DNA of 64,000 nt from Chloranthus sessilifolius. Its lineage: Eukaryota > Streptophyta > Magnoliopsida > Chloranthales > Chloranthaceae. A program made the translations under genes and the position numbers. Of the stretch, positions 32,595 to 42,715 are shown piece by piece. The stretch lies in NCBI GenBank assembly GCA_021018995.1, contig CM037591.1:69963901-70027900 (forward strand), written 5' to 3'. The notes under the pieces were generated by a model that saw only the letters and a list, made by a program, of their open reading frames with translations, ran no database searches and was not told the origin of the DNA. How positions within the stretch are numbered: position 1 is the first letter of the stretch; each line of letters starts with the position of its first letter.

Positions 32595-34335
32595 GTGATC
32601 ATACCAGATGAGATACTTCATGTCTTTGAGAAAAGAATCAATAGCCTTGACCTTCACCTTACTAAGGATCTCTTATTCATAAATTATGCTGATGAAGGGT
32701 TACCTTTTGTAAAATCAAATCCCAATTGTAGCAATTTTGTAGTGTACGAGCTTACCGAGGATGAAGAAGGAACACTAGTCACCGAGGAGGCGCATGACTT
32801 CCAACGGATCATCAAGCATTTCGACAAGCAAATCAAAGCTGCCACGGAACCTACAGAAGAAATCAACTTTGGCACGAAGAGAAACCCAAGAAGCTACTAA
32901 TTAGCGCAATGCTCAACTCCAAGGAACGTCAACAAATCATACAAGTCCTACAAGAACACCTCGACTCCTTTGCATGGTCCTATGAAGATATGCCTGGTCT
33001 AGACCCAAGTTTAGTAGAACATCATCTTGTCTTGGAACCTGATGCAAAACCTATTAAGTAGAAACTCCGAAGGATGCACCCACAAATTGCCCTTCCAGTT
33101 AAAGAGGAAGTTGACATGTTACAGAAAGCCAGATTCATCCGAGTCATCCTCTACCTCAAATGGGTCGCCAATATAGTACCTGTCGCTAAGAAAGATGGGC
33201 AGAGTATAAGGTTGCATTGAATTCCAAAATCTCAACCAAGCATGGCCAAAAGATGATTTCCCACTTCCACACATTGGCACTCTAGTCAATAGCACCACTA
33301 GACATGAGATGTTATCCTTTATGGATAGTTTCTCTTGGTATAATGAGATCAAATAAGTAGAGTCCAACCAAGAGAAGACTTCTTTCACCACACCATGGGA
33401 AACTTACTGCTATGTCATCACGCCTTTTGGAATCAAGAATGCAGGAGCCACGTATCAATGCGCCATGATGGCTATTTTTCATGACATGACGCATAAATGT
33501 ATAGAAGTCTATGTCAATCACATATTATAAAGTCCCAAACTCGAGCAGGACATATTGAAGCACTCTGACTGGTGCTATAAAGAGCTAAGAAGTATCAGCT
33601 AAAAATGAACCCAAAGAAATGTTTCTTTGGAGTCACCTTTGAAAAATTACTCGATTTCATTGTCAGCAAGCGAAGAATCGAAGTCGACCCAGCAAAAGTC
33701 AGAGCCATCCTTGAGATGCCACCTCCCAGTATTATCAAAGAATTTTGAGGCATGATAGGAAGATTGCAATTCATAAGGAGATTTATCTCCCAGCATTCAG
33801 ACAGATGTGATCCTTTCTATAGACTACTTAAAGGAGGAATTGAGTACAAATGGGATGACCAATGTTAGCAAGCCTTCGACAACATAAAGAAGTACCTCCT
33901 TAACCCGCCAATACTATCACCACCAGTTCTCGGAAGACCCCTAATCCTCTACCTCTTAGCAAATGACAAAGCAATGAGAGTAATTCTGGGACAATATGAA
34001 GAAGATGATAAGAGAGAGAAGGCTATCTACTACCTTAGTAGGATGATGGTTGAGTACGAACAAAAATACACTTCAATGGAGACGACCTACCTCACATTAG
34101 TGTGGGCCTCAACCAAACTACGGCACTACTTCGGAGCACATAAGATACTAGTACTAGCCCGAATGGACCCTCTGAAGTATGTATTCGAAAAACTCACAAC
34201 ATTAGGAAAGATCGCTTGCTAGCATATGCTATTGCAAGAATTCGACATCACTTACGTCATGCAAAAGTTGATCAAAGGACCAGCAATCACCGATTACCTC
34301 CGATTACCTCACAGATCTCCCACTCCTGAGCAATG
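32595..34335 (+). pseudogene. pol: Tat-2 reverse transcriptase and RNase H, decayed
   Basis: The region before RT is open at 32595-32900. RT is recognisable across frame changes: LRRMHPQIALPVKEEVDMLQ (33070), WVANIVPVAKKDG, and the helix after the catalytic site KYQLKMNPKKCFFGVTFEKLLDF. The catalytic motif that should be YVDD reads YVNH at 33510-33521, so both aspartates are lost. RNase H follows (YYLSRMMVEYEQKYTSMETT, LVWASTKLRHYF) to about 34222. More than ten stops or frameshifts are present. It cannot make an active enzyme. Confidence 0.8.
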
Positions 34336-34805
34336 AGCCCATACACGGGGATTTTCCCGATGAAGATCTACTCACAATTCATAACGAAGAGCCTGATAAG
34401 ACGTCATGGACCCTTTATTTTGACGGTGCTCTAAATCACAAAGGAAAAGGTATCAGGATAATCCTGCTAACCCTGAAAGGAGTTGTCATACCTAAGGCTT
34501 TTCAACTAGACTTCCCTGTCACTCATAATGTCACAGAATATGAAGCTTTCATAGCTAGACTGCGAGCAGTACTACAATCAGGTGTTAAACAGTTGAAAAC
34601 CATCGATGATTCTAAGCTCATAATCTCAAAAGTTATAGGAGAGTGGAAGACCAAGGAAAGGAAACTAATGGTATATCTAGAAACCGCTCAATATTTGGTA
34701 AAGAAATTTGAAAGAATCTCTTTCATGCACATCCCTAGATTAGAAAATGAGCTCGCAGACTCCCTTGCCACGTTAGCCTTGATCATCCAAATACCCATCA
34801 GATAA
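34336..34805 (+). pseudogene. Tat-2 second, archaeal-type RNase H (aRNH)
   Basis: After the gypsy RNase H a second RNase H begins with SWTLYFDGALNHKGKGIRII (catalytic Asp codon about 34422). It continues with NVTEYEAFIARLRAVLQSGV and DDSKLIISKVIGEWKTKERK, and ends with HIPRLENELADSLATLA, which supply the Glu and the last Asp of the fold. Known Tat elements carry this dual RNase H. This domain is one of the least damaged parts, with an open frame at 34593-34805 and the catalytic residues visible. It would help remove the RNA strand or the plus-strand primer. Confidence 0.8.
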
Positions 34806-34989
34806 AGTACCAAGACCAAGACCTTCGTTGTCGAAAAGCTGACAGTACCAGCCCACGAGGTAGCATGGATGGTCAAGAGAGAATTACTAGTCCTCCCCAT
34901 GAGCATGGGACCAAATGAAGCAATCGCTCTGAAAAATCATGTCAAGGTAAAAACTACAGTCGCTGCGTTCAGGTTTGAAAAATCACCAA

Positions 34990-36259
34990 CCGATGATGGA
35001 CATCCATGGTATTTCGACATCTAAAACTTTCTGAAGCATCAACATGTTCCTCCATATGCCACAAAGATCGAATGGAAGACTATAAGGAATCAATGCACCT
35101 GATTCTGTATGCTGGGCAAAATATTATACAAAGAAGCCTTCACCAAAGGAGTACTGCTGTGATGCGTATGAAGGACAATACATCATTCGAGAAGCACACG
35201 CTAGTACCTGTGATGCTCACATCGGTAGACAGAGACTCGCCAATCAAATCATACGACAAAGCTACTTCTGGCTGACGATGACAAGAGACTGCCGCCTCTA
35301 CATCCAAAGCTATAAACAATGTGAAGAACACATCGCACTTATCAAAGCTTCATTAGTTTCATTGAATACTATGACCTCGCTGTGGCCGTTTTCGATGTGG
35401 GCTTTCGATGCCATCAAACCTTTCATAGACACAGTTGGGAACACTCACAAGCACGTGTTCATACTTACGATAACTGAATACTACATTAAATGGGCAGAAG
35501 CTGAATCTTACATCAGAATTACCTCTTCAATACTCATGAGGTTTATCGTTCAGAATATCATCACCAGGTTTGGAGTACCTAGGATGTTTGTCACCGACAA
35601 CGGACCATAGTTCATCACAGAGAAGAAGTTAAGCAAAAAGTTTGACATCAATCTACGCCACTCATCACCGTTCTACCCTCAAGGTAATGGGCACGCAGAA
35701 GCTACGAACTAAACACTGATTCAAATTTTGAAACACATAGTAGAGACAAGTAATGGAGCCAACTGGCCCGAACGACTACTAGAAGCACTCTGGGCCTATA
35801 GGACCTCTATTCGTACGACCACTGGCCAAACTCCCTACCTCCTTACCTACGGGATGGAAGCAGTCCTACCTTATGAGATACAAGTACCATCCTTACGGAT
35901 TCAACTCGATGATTAGCTATCCTTAGATGAGAGGAGAATTGTTCTACTTGCGCAACTAGAGAAACTCGATGAAACACGCCTAAGGGCAGCTGATCACACT
36001 TAGGTATATCAGAGGAGAGTGGCCAACGCTTATGATAAAAAAATCCTCGAACGAACCTTTAATATTGGAGAACTAGTCTTGAAGAAAATCATGCCTTCCA
36101 AGCATGCCCATCCAAAAGGAAAACTAAAACTGAACTAGGAAGGCCCATATGTTATAACAGCCACATACCCTGGGAATGTATACAAATTGGCGAACCAATA
36201 TGGGGAAGAACTCCCTAGACCTTGGAAAGCCATGTACCATAGAAAATATTATCCTTAGC
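34990..36259 (+). pseudogene. Tat-2 integrase, decayed
   Basis: The N-terminal zinc-binding region is recognisable near 35160-35330 (EAHAST, CRLYIQSYKQCEEH). The core has FDAIKPFIDT, then FVTDNGP at 35597-35607 followed by a stop, and NGHAEATN (about 35687-35710), the three acidic positions of the DDE site. The C-terminal part includes NWPERLLEALWAYRTSIRTT and PYLLTYGMEAVLPYE (35728-35916), then GELVLKKIMPS and GPYVITATYPG up to the stop near 36257. Stops at 35608 and 35710 and a frame change near 35270 disable it. Confidence 0.8.
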
Positions 36260-36551
36260 CCTACAATCATCACATCCCATGGTTAGATACTTATACTTAT
36301 CAACCCTGTAGTCACCACGACCCATTCATTGGTCGTACACCTTCAATTCTTAGAATATCCTTAAGACCTCTAACTTATTGCCCACTTTCTCATTCGGGTA
36401 AATTGATCAAAGGACTAGTGACATACCTAACCTCTTTCAAAAATCCAAATAACACCTGATTCTCATTTCCCTTCCCCCGCCATTGGAGGAGACGTTAGAG
36501 CATGAAAAAAAATGAAGATGCTAGGTTCAATCAAAACTTACCATTCTTGCA

Positions 36552-36776
36552 TTAGCAGGTTGCTTCAGAAAAAAAATATATATACAAAAAAATAAGGGAG
36601 AGCAATATGACGAATGAACCAGTCCATGAGCTCAGGGAAGCATAAGCAGGCCGTGAGGACATCTCTGATAAGTCTACTAGAAATGTATAAGCAAGCTGCG
36701 AGGGCATCCTTGATGTCCCCATACTACTAGATATCGTCGTAAGGTGGCGGGAGGAGGATAAACACCTGCTAACCAT
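36552..36776 (-). CDS. Conserved antisense ORF with 15-residue repeat (Tat-2 copy)
   Basis: A 74-codon antisense frame matches the one at 7611-7808 in Tat-1: SSSRHLTTISSS, then two 15-residue units (PSQLAYTFL..., SSRPAYASL...). On DNA the unit is a 45-bp direct repeat (36642 and 36687), with spacing identical to Tat-1. After the repeat the frame continues into a hydrophobic tail (VILLSLIFLYIYFF) in this copy. It is either a small antisense gene or a conserved non-coding repeat. The family is not recognised. Confidence 0.3.
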   Translation of the reverse strand: MVSRCLSSSRHLTTISSSMGTSRMPSQLAYTFLVDLSEMSSRPAYASLSSWTGSFVILLSLIFLYIYFFSEATC

Positions 36777-37781
36777 AGAATGAGAGATTTTGATGATACT
36801 GAAACATGACGAAGAGCTCGATCATGGCACCCCGTATCCCCTCTGAGAAAAAAGATTGTTACTTATCCCTTTTGGAAAGCATTAGGTACAAACTACTCCC
36901 CACATCACTGAGCCTCACCCCTCTTCCACTTTTTTATTTTTCAGACGATAAATTGGAAGCCTTTTAGGATACTCCTAGGAATGAAACTGAAAACCAGTGA
37001 ATGACGACTGATGCAATCACTTACCATATCTACCACACCCTCTCTGATAATGACCACGAGATAGGATGACCACCACCCAAAGATAGACCCCGGTATACAA
37101 CTGACATAATCAAAATGACCTCTCCGGTTCGATGACAGTACTGATGAACTTTTCTTCAAAGCTAACTCACCAAATACCCATGGCTTCTTATATACCAAAA
37201 GTGTTCACCTAAAAAAAAAACCAGAAAAAAGATCCATTACACTTAGACACCGGGGCATTTTTTTTCCAGAAGGAGAATCACCTTAGAAGGGCCGACTAGC
37301 CCATAAAAGAGATGCGAAATAGCAAAGTAACCACCAAAAGAATGCTACTGAAGATACTATGCTGCCTATTCTACATGCTCCTACACTGGGGCATTTTATT
37401 TATTTATTTATTTCATTTTTCTTTTAGTTATTTTCTTTCCCTTTTGTATTATTTTCATTTCCTAAAAAAAAGGGGGAAAAAAGCATATATCCATCTTTTA
37501 CTACCAGACCCCGGTCTGAGACACTCGCCCCCCTTGACAACTAGGAAGGGGGAGAATAAAAATTATTGATAGCCTTGCCTTTATATGTGCAGATACAAAG
37601 CAACCTTCAACTACCACCGGGCTAACTTCAGAAGCATCCAAGTCCCGATGACAATTGACGACACTTAAAGCGAAAGGCAAATGCAAGAGGTAACTAAAAG
37701 AAAAGGAACCAACACAGGTACATCTGAACTAAAAAACTGTTTAAAAATATATATCAAAGTTTTCTTTTACAGCCGTCACCG
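36777..37781. other. Tat-2 post-integrase region
   Basis: It is homologous to Tat-1 7860-8400. It has two GGGGCATTTT motifs (37253, 37387). No sense gene is seen. Confidence 0.5.
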
Positions 37782-37793
37782 GGGGCATACCCC
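37782..37793 (-). terminator. GGGG-CATA-CCCC hairpin (Tat-2)
   Basis: Fourth copy of the conserved hairpin. It lies just downstream of the antisense ORF end at 37880, which supports a role at antisense 3' ends. Confidence 0.4.
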
Positions 37794-37861
37794 TTGCATA
37801 TATAATGAGCATGGCATAAAAAATGATAATAATATAGAAGAAAGATAAACTATACACCCCT

Positions 37862-38118
37862 ACTCCTTGCGCTATTGTTGGGATGGCCGATCATCGCTGT
37901 CCCCAATATCATCAACCCGGTTTGTAGACTGATCCTCCGAAAACACAATCCCATCTCCTGGAGTTGACAGAACTTGTAGACGAATCGAAGGCCCCACTAT
38001 AGAATCCCCCTCTCTCACTAGACTGGCAGCCCGCCTGGACCGCTAGCGAGAATGACACTCAACAAGTAGCTCCTAGATGGCGGAGTCCCCCTTGATGTAA
38101 TCCCTGACATGCTCCTCA
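37862..38118 (-). pseudogene. C-terminal end of antisense accessory ORF (Tat-2)
   Basis: Read on the - strand from the Athila junction: EEHVRDYIKGDSAI, a stop, ELLVECHSR, a stop, then a Ser/Asp-rich tail with VREGDSIVGPSIRLQVLSTP and VDDIGDSDDRPSQQ before a stop near 37880. Its position (antisense, next to the post-integrase region) corresponds to the 3' end of the PMD gene of Tat-3, which lies beyond the Tat-2 insertion. It may therefore be the missing tail of the same type of gene. The rest was lost at the junction with Athila-A. Confidence 0.45.
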
Positions 38119-38204
38119 AATTTGAATGCATATTATGTGAATACTTGTGATGAGTAGGCTGCACAAACTATAGTGCCCTTGTTTGGCACTAGGCTCTCGC
38201 GCAT

Positions 38205-38490
38205 TCCAAATTGTGATTTGGGAAGACTCGCGCAATTCGCATAGACCATTTCTTTTGCTGTTGCGAGTTTCAATGCTGCAGAATCTCTCGTGCACTTCCA
38301 GCTCTAACTCACATAATCGTGCAATTCTGATTTCTCGTGATTCCGTTATCCAGCTGCGCGAGTCTAATGCATTTGTCATTTCCCACGCTGACTGCTGGGA
38401 CTTGATGTTTCCCAACTCACTCTCAATTAATTGTGACGACTTGGATGTTATTCAACCGTTTCATCTTCCACCATCCTCGCCTTTAAATAC
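38205..38490 (+). promoter_or_regulatory. Internal motif array and TATA-like box, Athila-A1
   Basis: CTCTCGCGCATT, GACTCGCGCAATTCGC, CTCTCGTGCAC, ATCGTGCAATTC and TGCGCGAGTC lie between 38205 and 38365. TTTAAATAC follows at 38482-38490, and the accessory ATG is 73 bases further on. Confidence 0.6.
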
Positions 38491-38562
38491 ACAGGGAGGC
38501 CCTGTTCATCTTCATCGCATCGTATCTCCTCTCACCCTAGCGGTCCTTCCCTAATCCTAATC

Positions 38563-38802
38563 ATGGCAGATGACAAGCCGGATGCACTGCCTAACAAGTT
38601 TTACCCGATGTGGTTGGACCCGCTGCCCCCTAAAGAGCCGGATCCCCTCCAACCCCTCTGGGATGAATACGAGGAGGTTCTGCAAATCCTTGCCAAGGAG
38701 GAGGAAAAGCTTCAGTCACAGAAGAAGAAGCAAAAGACAGAGCCATCCCCTGCCCCCTCCACTCCACCCCCTCCCCCACCTTCTCAACCCCCTCACCCCT
38801 GA
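38563..38802 (+). CDS. Accessory ORF of Athila-A, intact 79-codon copy
   Basis: The ATG at 38563 is the first after the TATA-like box. The protein has an acidic, Pro-rich N-terminus (ADDKPDALPNKFYPMWLDPL), a short predicted helix with heptad-like spacing (WDEYEEVLQILAKEEEKLQS), a basic patch (QKKKQK) and a Pro-rich tail (TPPPPPPSQPP). No signal peptide, membrane segment or known domain is seen. It lies where Athila elements carry their third (env-position) ORF but is far too short for an envelope. It is one of very few open genes in the window. The second copy at 49785 is broken. The basic patch would fit a nuclear or nucleic-acid-binding protein; function unknown. Confidence 0.55.
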   Translation: MADDKPDALPNKFYPMWLDPLPPKEPDPLQPLWDEYEEVLQILAKEEEKLQSQKKKQKTEPSPAPSTPPPPPPSQPPHP

Positions 38803-38982
38803 TCTCTGTCTCCTTCCCTCCTCCATTTTTGTAATTTTCTTTTACTCTTAACGAAATTTTCCTTTTCTGATATGCTGTACAGTTTTCTATTCTTGGGTAC
38901 TTTATTTCTTGTTCTCGTCTTTTATGCTGTAATAACTCTGCTGCACAGACACCTTTTAACCAGTGAGGACACTGCTCCTCAT

Positions 38983-38997
38983 AGGTTTGGGGGTGTG
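38983..38997 (+). promoter_or_regulatory. Internal polypurine-tract copy, Athila-A1
   Basis: AGGTTTGGGGGTGTG is identical over 15 bases to the LTR-adjacent PPT plus TG at 40697-40711. It lies about 180 bases after the accessory ORF. Confidence 0.6.
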
Positions 38998-40543
38998 CCA
39001 GGCAGACCCTGCCAATGGAATAGCTAACATAAGTGCAGCAGACTCATCTGAGCAATATGGAAATGGACATCTGTTCACTTAAGTCATCTGAGCAATATGG
39101 AAATGGACCTCTGTTCACATAAGAATCATGAAATTAGGAAGTTTACAATTTTTGCAAACCTTGGACATTATAAACTTCTAATACTCCACATTTCCATGAT
39201 AATATCACCAAGGAAACTCACTTGTATCAGCACTCAGTGAATCTGTAGAGAGAGAAAAAGGTGAGGACATACTTAAAAGTTCAAAGGAAGACCATAACCA
39301 GTGAGAATTGGGCCTATAAATTTTTTTCGATCTTTTGAGGAGTAACCAAGGCAATCCCTTCTAGTTCTAAAGACTGACTGAGTCACTGTGCTCACTAGAA
39401 GTTAGGTAAATCCAAGTTGAAACAATTGACAGCACTCATGAGACTGAGGAAAGGATCAAGGCCTTCTCTTGGACAGCTTGAGCCTAATAAGACCAACCCT
39501 TAAGTAACTGCCCTAGTCCATACCCCCTTTGAGCTTTAAATCTTAAATTTCTTCAAAATACACCTGAGTACTTGAACCTGAACCTATGAACCTGCTTCAG
39601 CCTACCCTCACTCTGAGAATTCAGAAGGTAAAGGAGAAAAAGTTGAAGATGGACTAGCTATGGTCAACAGTAGGTGAATGGAAAAGAAATACCTCAAATC
39701 TGGCAGTATGATAATTGGGAGCATGGTGGCATTTCTGAAAAGTAAAAAAAAAAAGAAAAAAATGAATAAATAAAAATCAGAAAATTCCACAAGAAGGAAA
39801 CAAAAATAACAATGAAGAGAAGTAAGGGAGGAATCAAGAGGAACTTTCATTGGAAAATCAAAATCAAGAAGAGAAACTGATCACTTCAAATATGAAAATC
39901 TCAAAGAAGATGAAAGTTAGTTGAATTCAAGAAGGTGAAGTCATGAATCACCTCTGTCACCTACTGATTTCTCAATTTTGAACCCCTTCTCAACCCTCCA
40001 TTCTTTCAACCCCACTCCATAAGCCACATTACAGCCCAGTTAAAAGCCCTTGTGATCCAAAAGTTGAGTGAGCTCTCATGTGAAGATAAAGAGTTATCCA
40101 ATCTATTGTGAGGAACTGTCAATGATGTCAGCACTTAAGAACTCTGCCTATGCTCATGCTTACAGACCCATTTGGGGGATGTAACTGCTCTTGAGCCTGT
40201 GAGAGAATGAATCCCTCAACAAAACCCTTATGAGAGTATGCCCTGCAAAGTTTTTGGGTCCGAACTTGAATGCATTATGTATGACCTTAACCTAATTTTT
40301 GACTTAATGATAAGCTCAGTGCTGGACACACTTGTGCAGTTTTCTGTGATTGTAAACTATTTGGAAATGCTGTGCAATAATGAAGAGTTTATGCTGTTTA
40401 AGTTACTGTACAACCAATGAATTGAATTTCTTTTCTGCCTAATGATGCAAGAGTAAACTAAGTCTGCCCCTTGATTGCTCATTGGATGATATTGCACTTT
40501 TGTTAACTGTTTCCTTGAAGAAGTTTGTGGGTGTCTTCACTGA
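38998..40543 (+). other. Athila-A1 3' untranslated region
   Basis: No credible ORF. It includes short direct repeats of CATCTGAGCAATATGG (39046, 39087) and a block CTCACTCTGAGAATTCAGAA (39608) that is kept in Athila-B at about 62670. Confidence 0.5.
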
Positions 40544-40591
40544 AAACCCTCAGGAGACTTCACTCCTCCACTAGGGATCACCTAGGGGTTT
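40544..40591 (+). ncRNA. Predicted three-way-junction RNA upstream of the Athila-A PPT
   Basis: P1 is AAACCC (40544-40549) with GGGTTT (40586-40591). P2 is AGGAG (40552-40556) with CTCCT (40563-40567). P3 is CTAGG (40571-40575) with CCTAG (40581-40585). All arms are perfect, and the whole 48-nt block is identical in Athila-B (63529-63576). Confidence 0.55.
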
Positions 40592-40671
40592 AAAAGGCTT
40601 GGTACATATGCTAAATGTATCCGTGCTCCCTACGAAAGTGGCATTTAATTTTTATATTAGGTTTAATGTAG

Positions 40672-40709
40672 CTTTGCTAAGGGACTAGCAAAGATTAGGT
40701 TTGGGGGTG
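40672..40709 (+). promoter_or_regulatory. Terminal hairpin and polypurine tract, Athila-A1
   Basis: CTTTGCTA (40672-40679) and TAGCAAAG (40686-40693) form a perfect 8-bp stem with loop AGGGAC. The PPT AGGTTTGGGGGTG runs directly into the LTR at 40710. Confidence 0.75.
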
Positions 40710-40914
40710 TGTTAAGACCTGAAAAGTACCACTTTTCACCCCTTAACTTGATCTTTGATTAGACCCATAGCCACCTAATAAGTCCTTGTTAAGTGTTTTA
40801 TGTAGGTAGTACCCAGCAGTGAAATAAGGCTAGGAATCCTGCTAAAAAACCTGTTTTGGCACCAGAAGTCCCTTAGAAGGATGAAGTCTGAATCCAGACC
40901 TGAAAATGAGCCTT

Positions 40915-41721
40915 GCGCAGTCCAGCTGAGCTTCCCAAGACTCTACAACAACTTCTCATGCAGATGATTGATTGAAGAGCCTCAGAAATATAAAGTCGCG
41001 CAGCTCTCGTGAAGCTCAAGAATAGAACACCAGCTTAAAGCGCACTTCTCTCAATCGTAGAGTTCACTCGTAACGACGAGAAGAGAGCTTCAAAAGACTT
41101 CAAATTGTTACGATTGCTTGGTGGGATGCAACTATTAGAAGAGAACTCCTCGCACAGTTCTCGTGCCATTCAAGAAGAAAGCGTCCTTGCAAAAGCAAAG
41201 CCCCCCTCGCGAAGATCAGTTAAGACATGGAATCTCGCACAGTTTAGAACTCATCAAAGCCTCGTGAGGTAACTTGCGAAGCCCAGTGAAGATAAGTGCT
41301 CGCGAAGTTCTCGCGCTATTTAAATCTATCCTCGCAAAGATCAACCTCGCGACTGCTTAAGCTCCAACCCTGCGACATCTAAGGCTCTGATGTTCACTCA
41401 ACCTCGCGACTGCCTGAAGAGCAAACCAAGCCAACCTCGCGAAGGCAGAAGCTTCAATTTCAAATCATCCTAGCAAAGAATAAAAGCTACCACGCGACAA
41501 GTCCGGGAAATAATGGCTACCTAGCGAAGCTCTGAACCTCAAACTTCCATCTCTTTATCTAAGGACTTTCTAGGAATTTCTAGCGATTAGGGCACACACT
41601 CCCATGCTCAAATCTTCATGCACGTGCCCCAAGGCATCGAAGGATCACTATTTGGCCATGTGGCATCATTAAAATTAGGGTTTCCTAACCCTAATGCGCT
41701 GCCACACCACTACTATAAATA
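40915..41721 (+). promoter_or_regulatory. U3 motif array and TATA box, Athila-A LTR
   Basis: At least fourteen CTCGCGAAG-type motifs (CCTCGCGACTG, GCTCGCGAAGTTCTCGCGC, CCTCGTGAGG, CTTGCGAAGCC and others) occur at 40915-41540. CTATAAATA follows at 41713-41721. Confidence 0.65.
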
Positions 41722-42247
41722 CCCACACTTAGCTTAGGTTTAGGAGCTTAGACTTTCTTTTCTTTCTACGTCCTGGAATAGCTAGGAACCCATCTCATTT
41801 CGAGGAGACCTAATCTGAGATCGTTTAGTTTTTCTTTTTATAGTTGTAAGTAGTTTTCTTTTTCTTTTTCCTTCTCTCCATAGTCCAGCACTTGCTGGCT
41901 ATGTCTTTGTATGTATTTTGAACTAGATTAATGGAAGTTCTGTAATTGGATCTGTACTTTATGGGATTTGTGTTTATGTGTGAGATGCTCTGTGCAAGGC
42001 TGCTGCCTTGTGATCTGCCATTGCTTTGGCTGTGTTTCAAAGCAATGGAGGACTGTATCTAAGGGCCACTCAGATCCAAGTGACCTGTGTGTCTGGGCTA
42101 TCATGGTCCTATACAGCCTTAGCCCCACCACAGGACCCACTAGATCTGAAATCCCCATGGGAGCTTGAGCTGGTAGCCTTGTGACCATGGTGGTAGCAGC
42201 GATATTCTTGTTTTGTCTTGGGCTCTGTGAGGAGGATAACCTCTGGG

Positions 42248-42279
42248 ATAGTCTGTGACCATTTAAGTGAACAGATTAT
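42248..42279 (+). ncRNA. Conserved leader hairpin, copy 1 (Athila-A LTR)
   Basis: ATAGTCTGT (42248-42256) pairs with ACAGATTAT (42271-42279), including one G-U. The loop contains CCATTTAAGTG. Confidence 0.6.
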
Positions 42280-42683
42280 AGCCTTAGGGTGATTCTAATC
42301 CACCGATCCAAGATGGATCCTTCTTCTTTACACCTGAGATTGAAGAAGCCTGGTGAGAGATTGTACAGAGGTAGACTCCCCTATCTTTGTATAGATCCGC
42401 CATCAGATGTTGGATCTGATCTGGTTATAGAGATTATAGGCTGGTGACTGGACCATTGTAGCCTCACTCAAGAAATGGACAGCTAGATCGAAGGTTGTAC
42501 TCAATCTCTTGCTGGTTCTGTGTCTGGGCTGTCATGGTCCTATACAGCCTTAGCCCCACATATAGAGCTTTAGAGGTTGACGTTCCCCATGCATTCTTGA
42601 GCTGGTAGCCTGGATGAAATAGTGCCTGTAATGACTTACTGGTTATGTTTTGACCCATCCTTGGATAGTGGTTCCCCTATGGG

Positions 42684-42715
42684 ATAATCTGTGACCATTT
42701 GAGTGGACAGGTTAT
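42684..42715 (+). ncRNA. Conserved leader hairpin, copy 2 (Athila-A LTR)
   Basis: ATAATCTGT (42684-42692) pairs with ACAGGTTAT (42707-42715). Relative to copy 1 the arms changed but the stem is kept. Confidence 0.6.

Larger units (their letters stand above)
24853..38118 (+). mobile_element. Tat-2: Tat-type Ty3/gypsy element, 3' truncated
   Basis: The order is 5' LTR (24853-27351), PBS, gag, protease, acidic linker, RT, RNase H, second (archaeal-type) RNase H, integrase, post-integrase region and the C-terminal end of an antisense accessory ORF. It then stops abruptly at an Athila-A internal sequence. The dual RNase H is the family hallmark. All genes are interrupted. Confidence 0.85.
38119..40709 (+). 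mobile_element. Athila-A1: 3' internal part only
   Basis: The region is nearly identical to 49342-51468 until the Athila-B insertion. It contains the internal motif array, accessory ORF, internal PPT, conserved 3' structures and PPT, and ends at the LTR at 40710. Its gag-pol part is absent: Tat-2 sequence abuts it directly. Confidence 0.8.
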
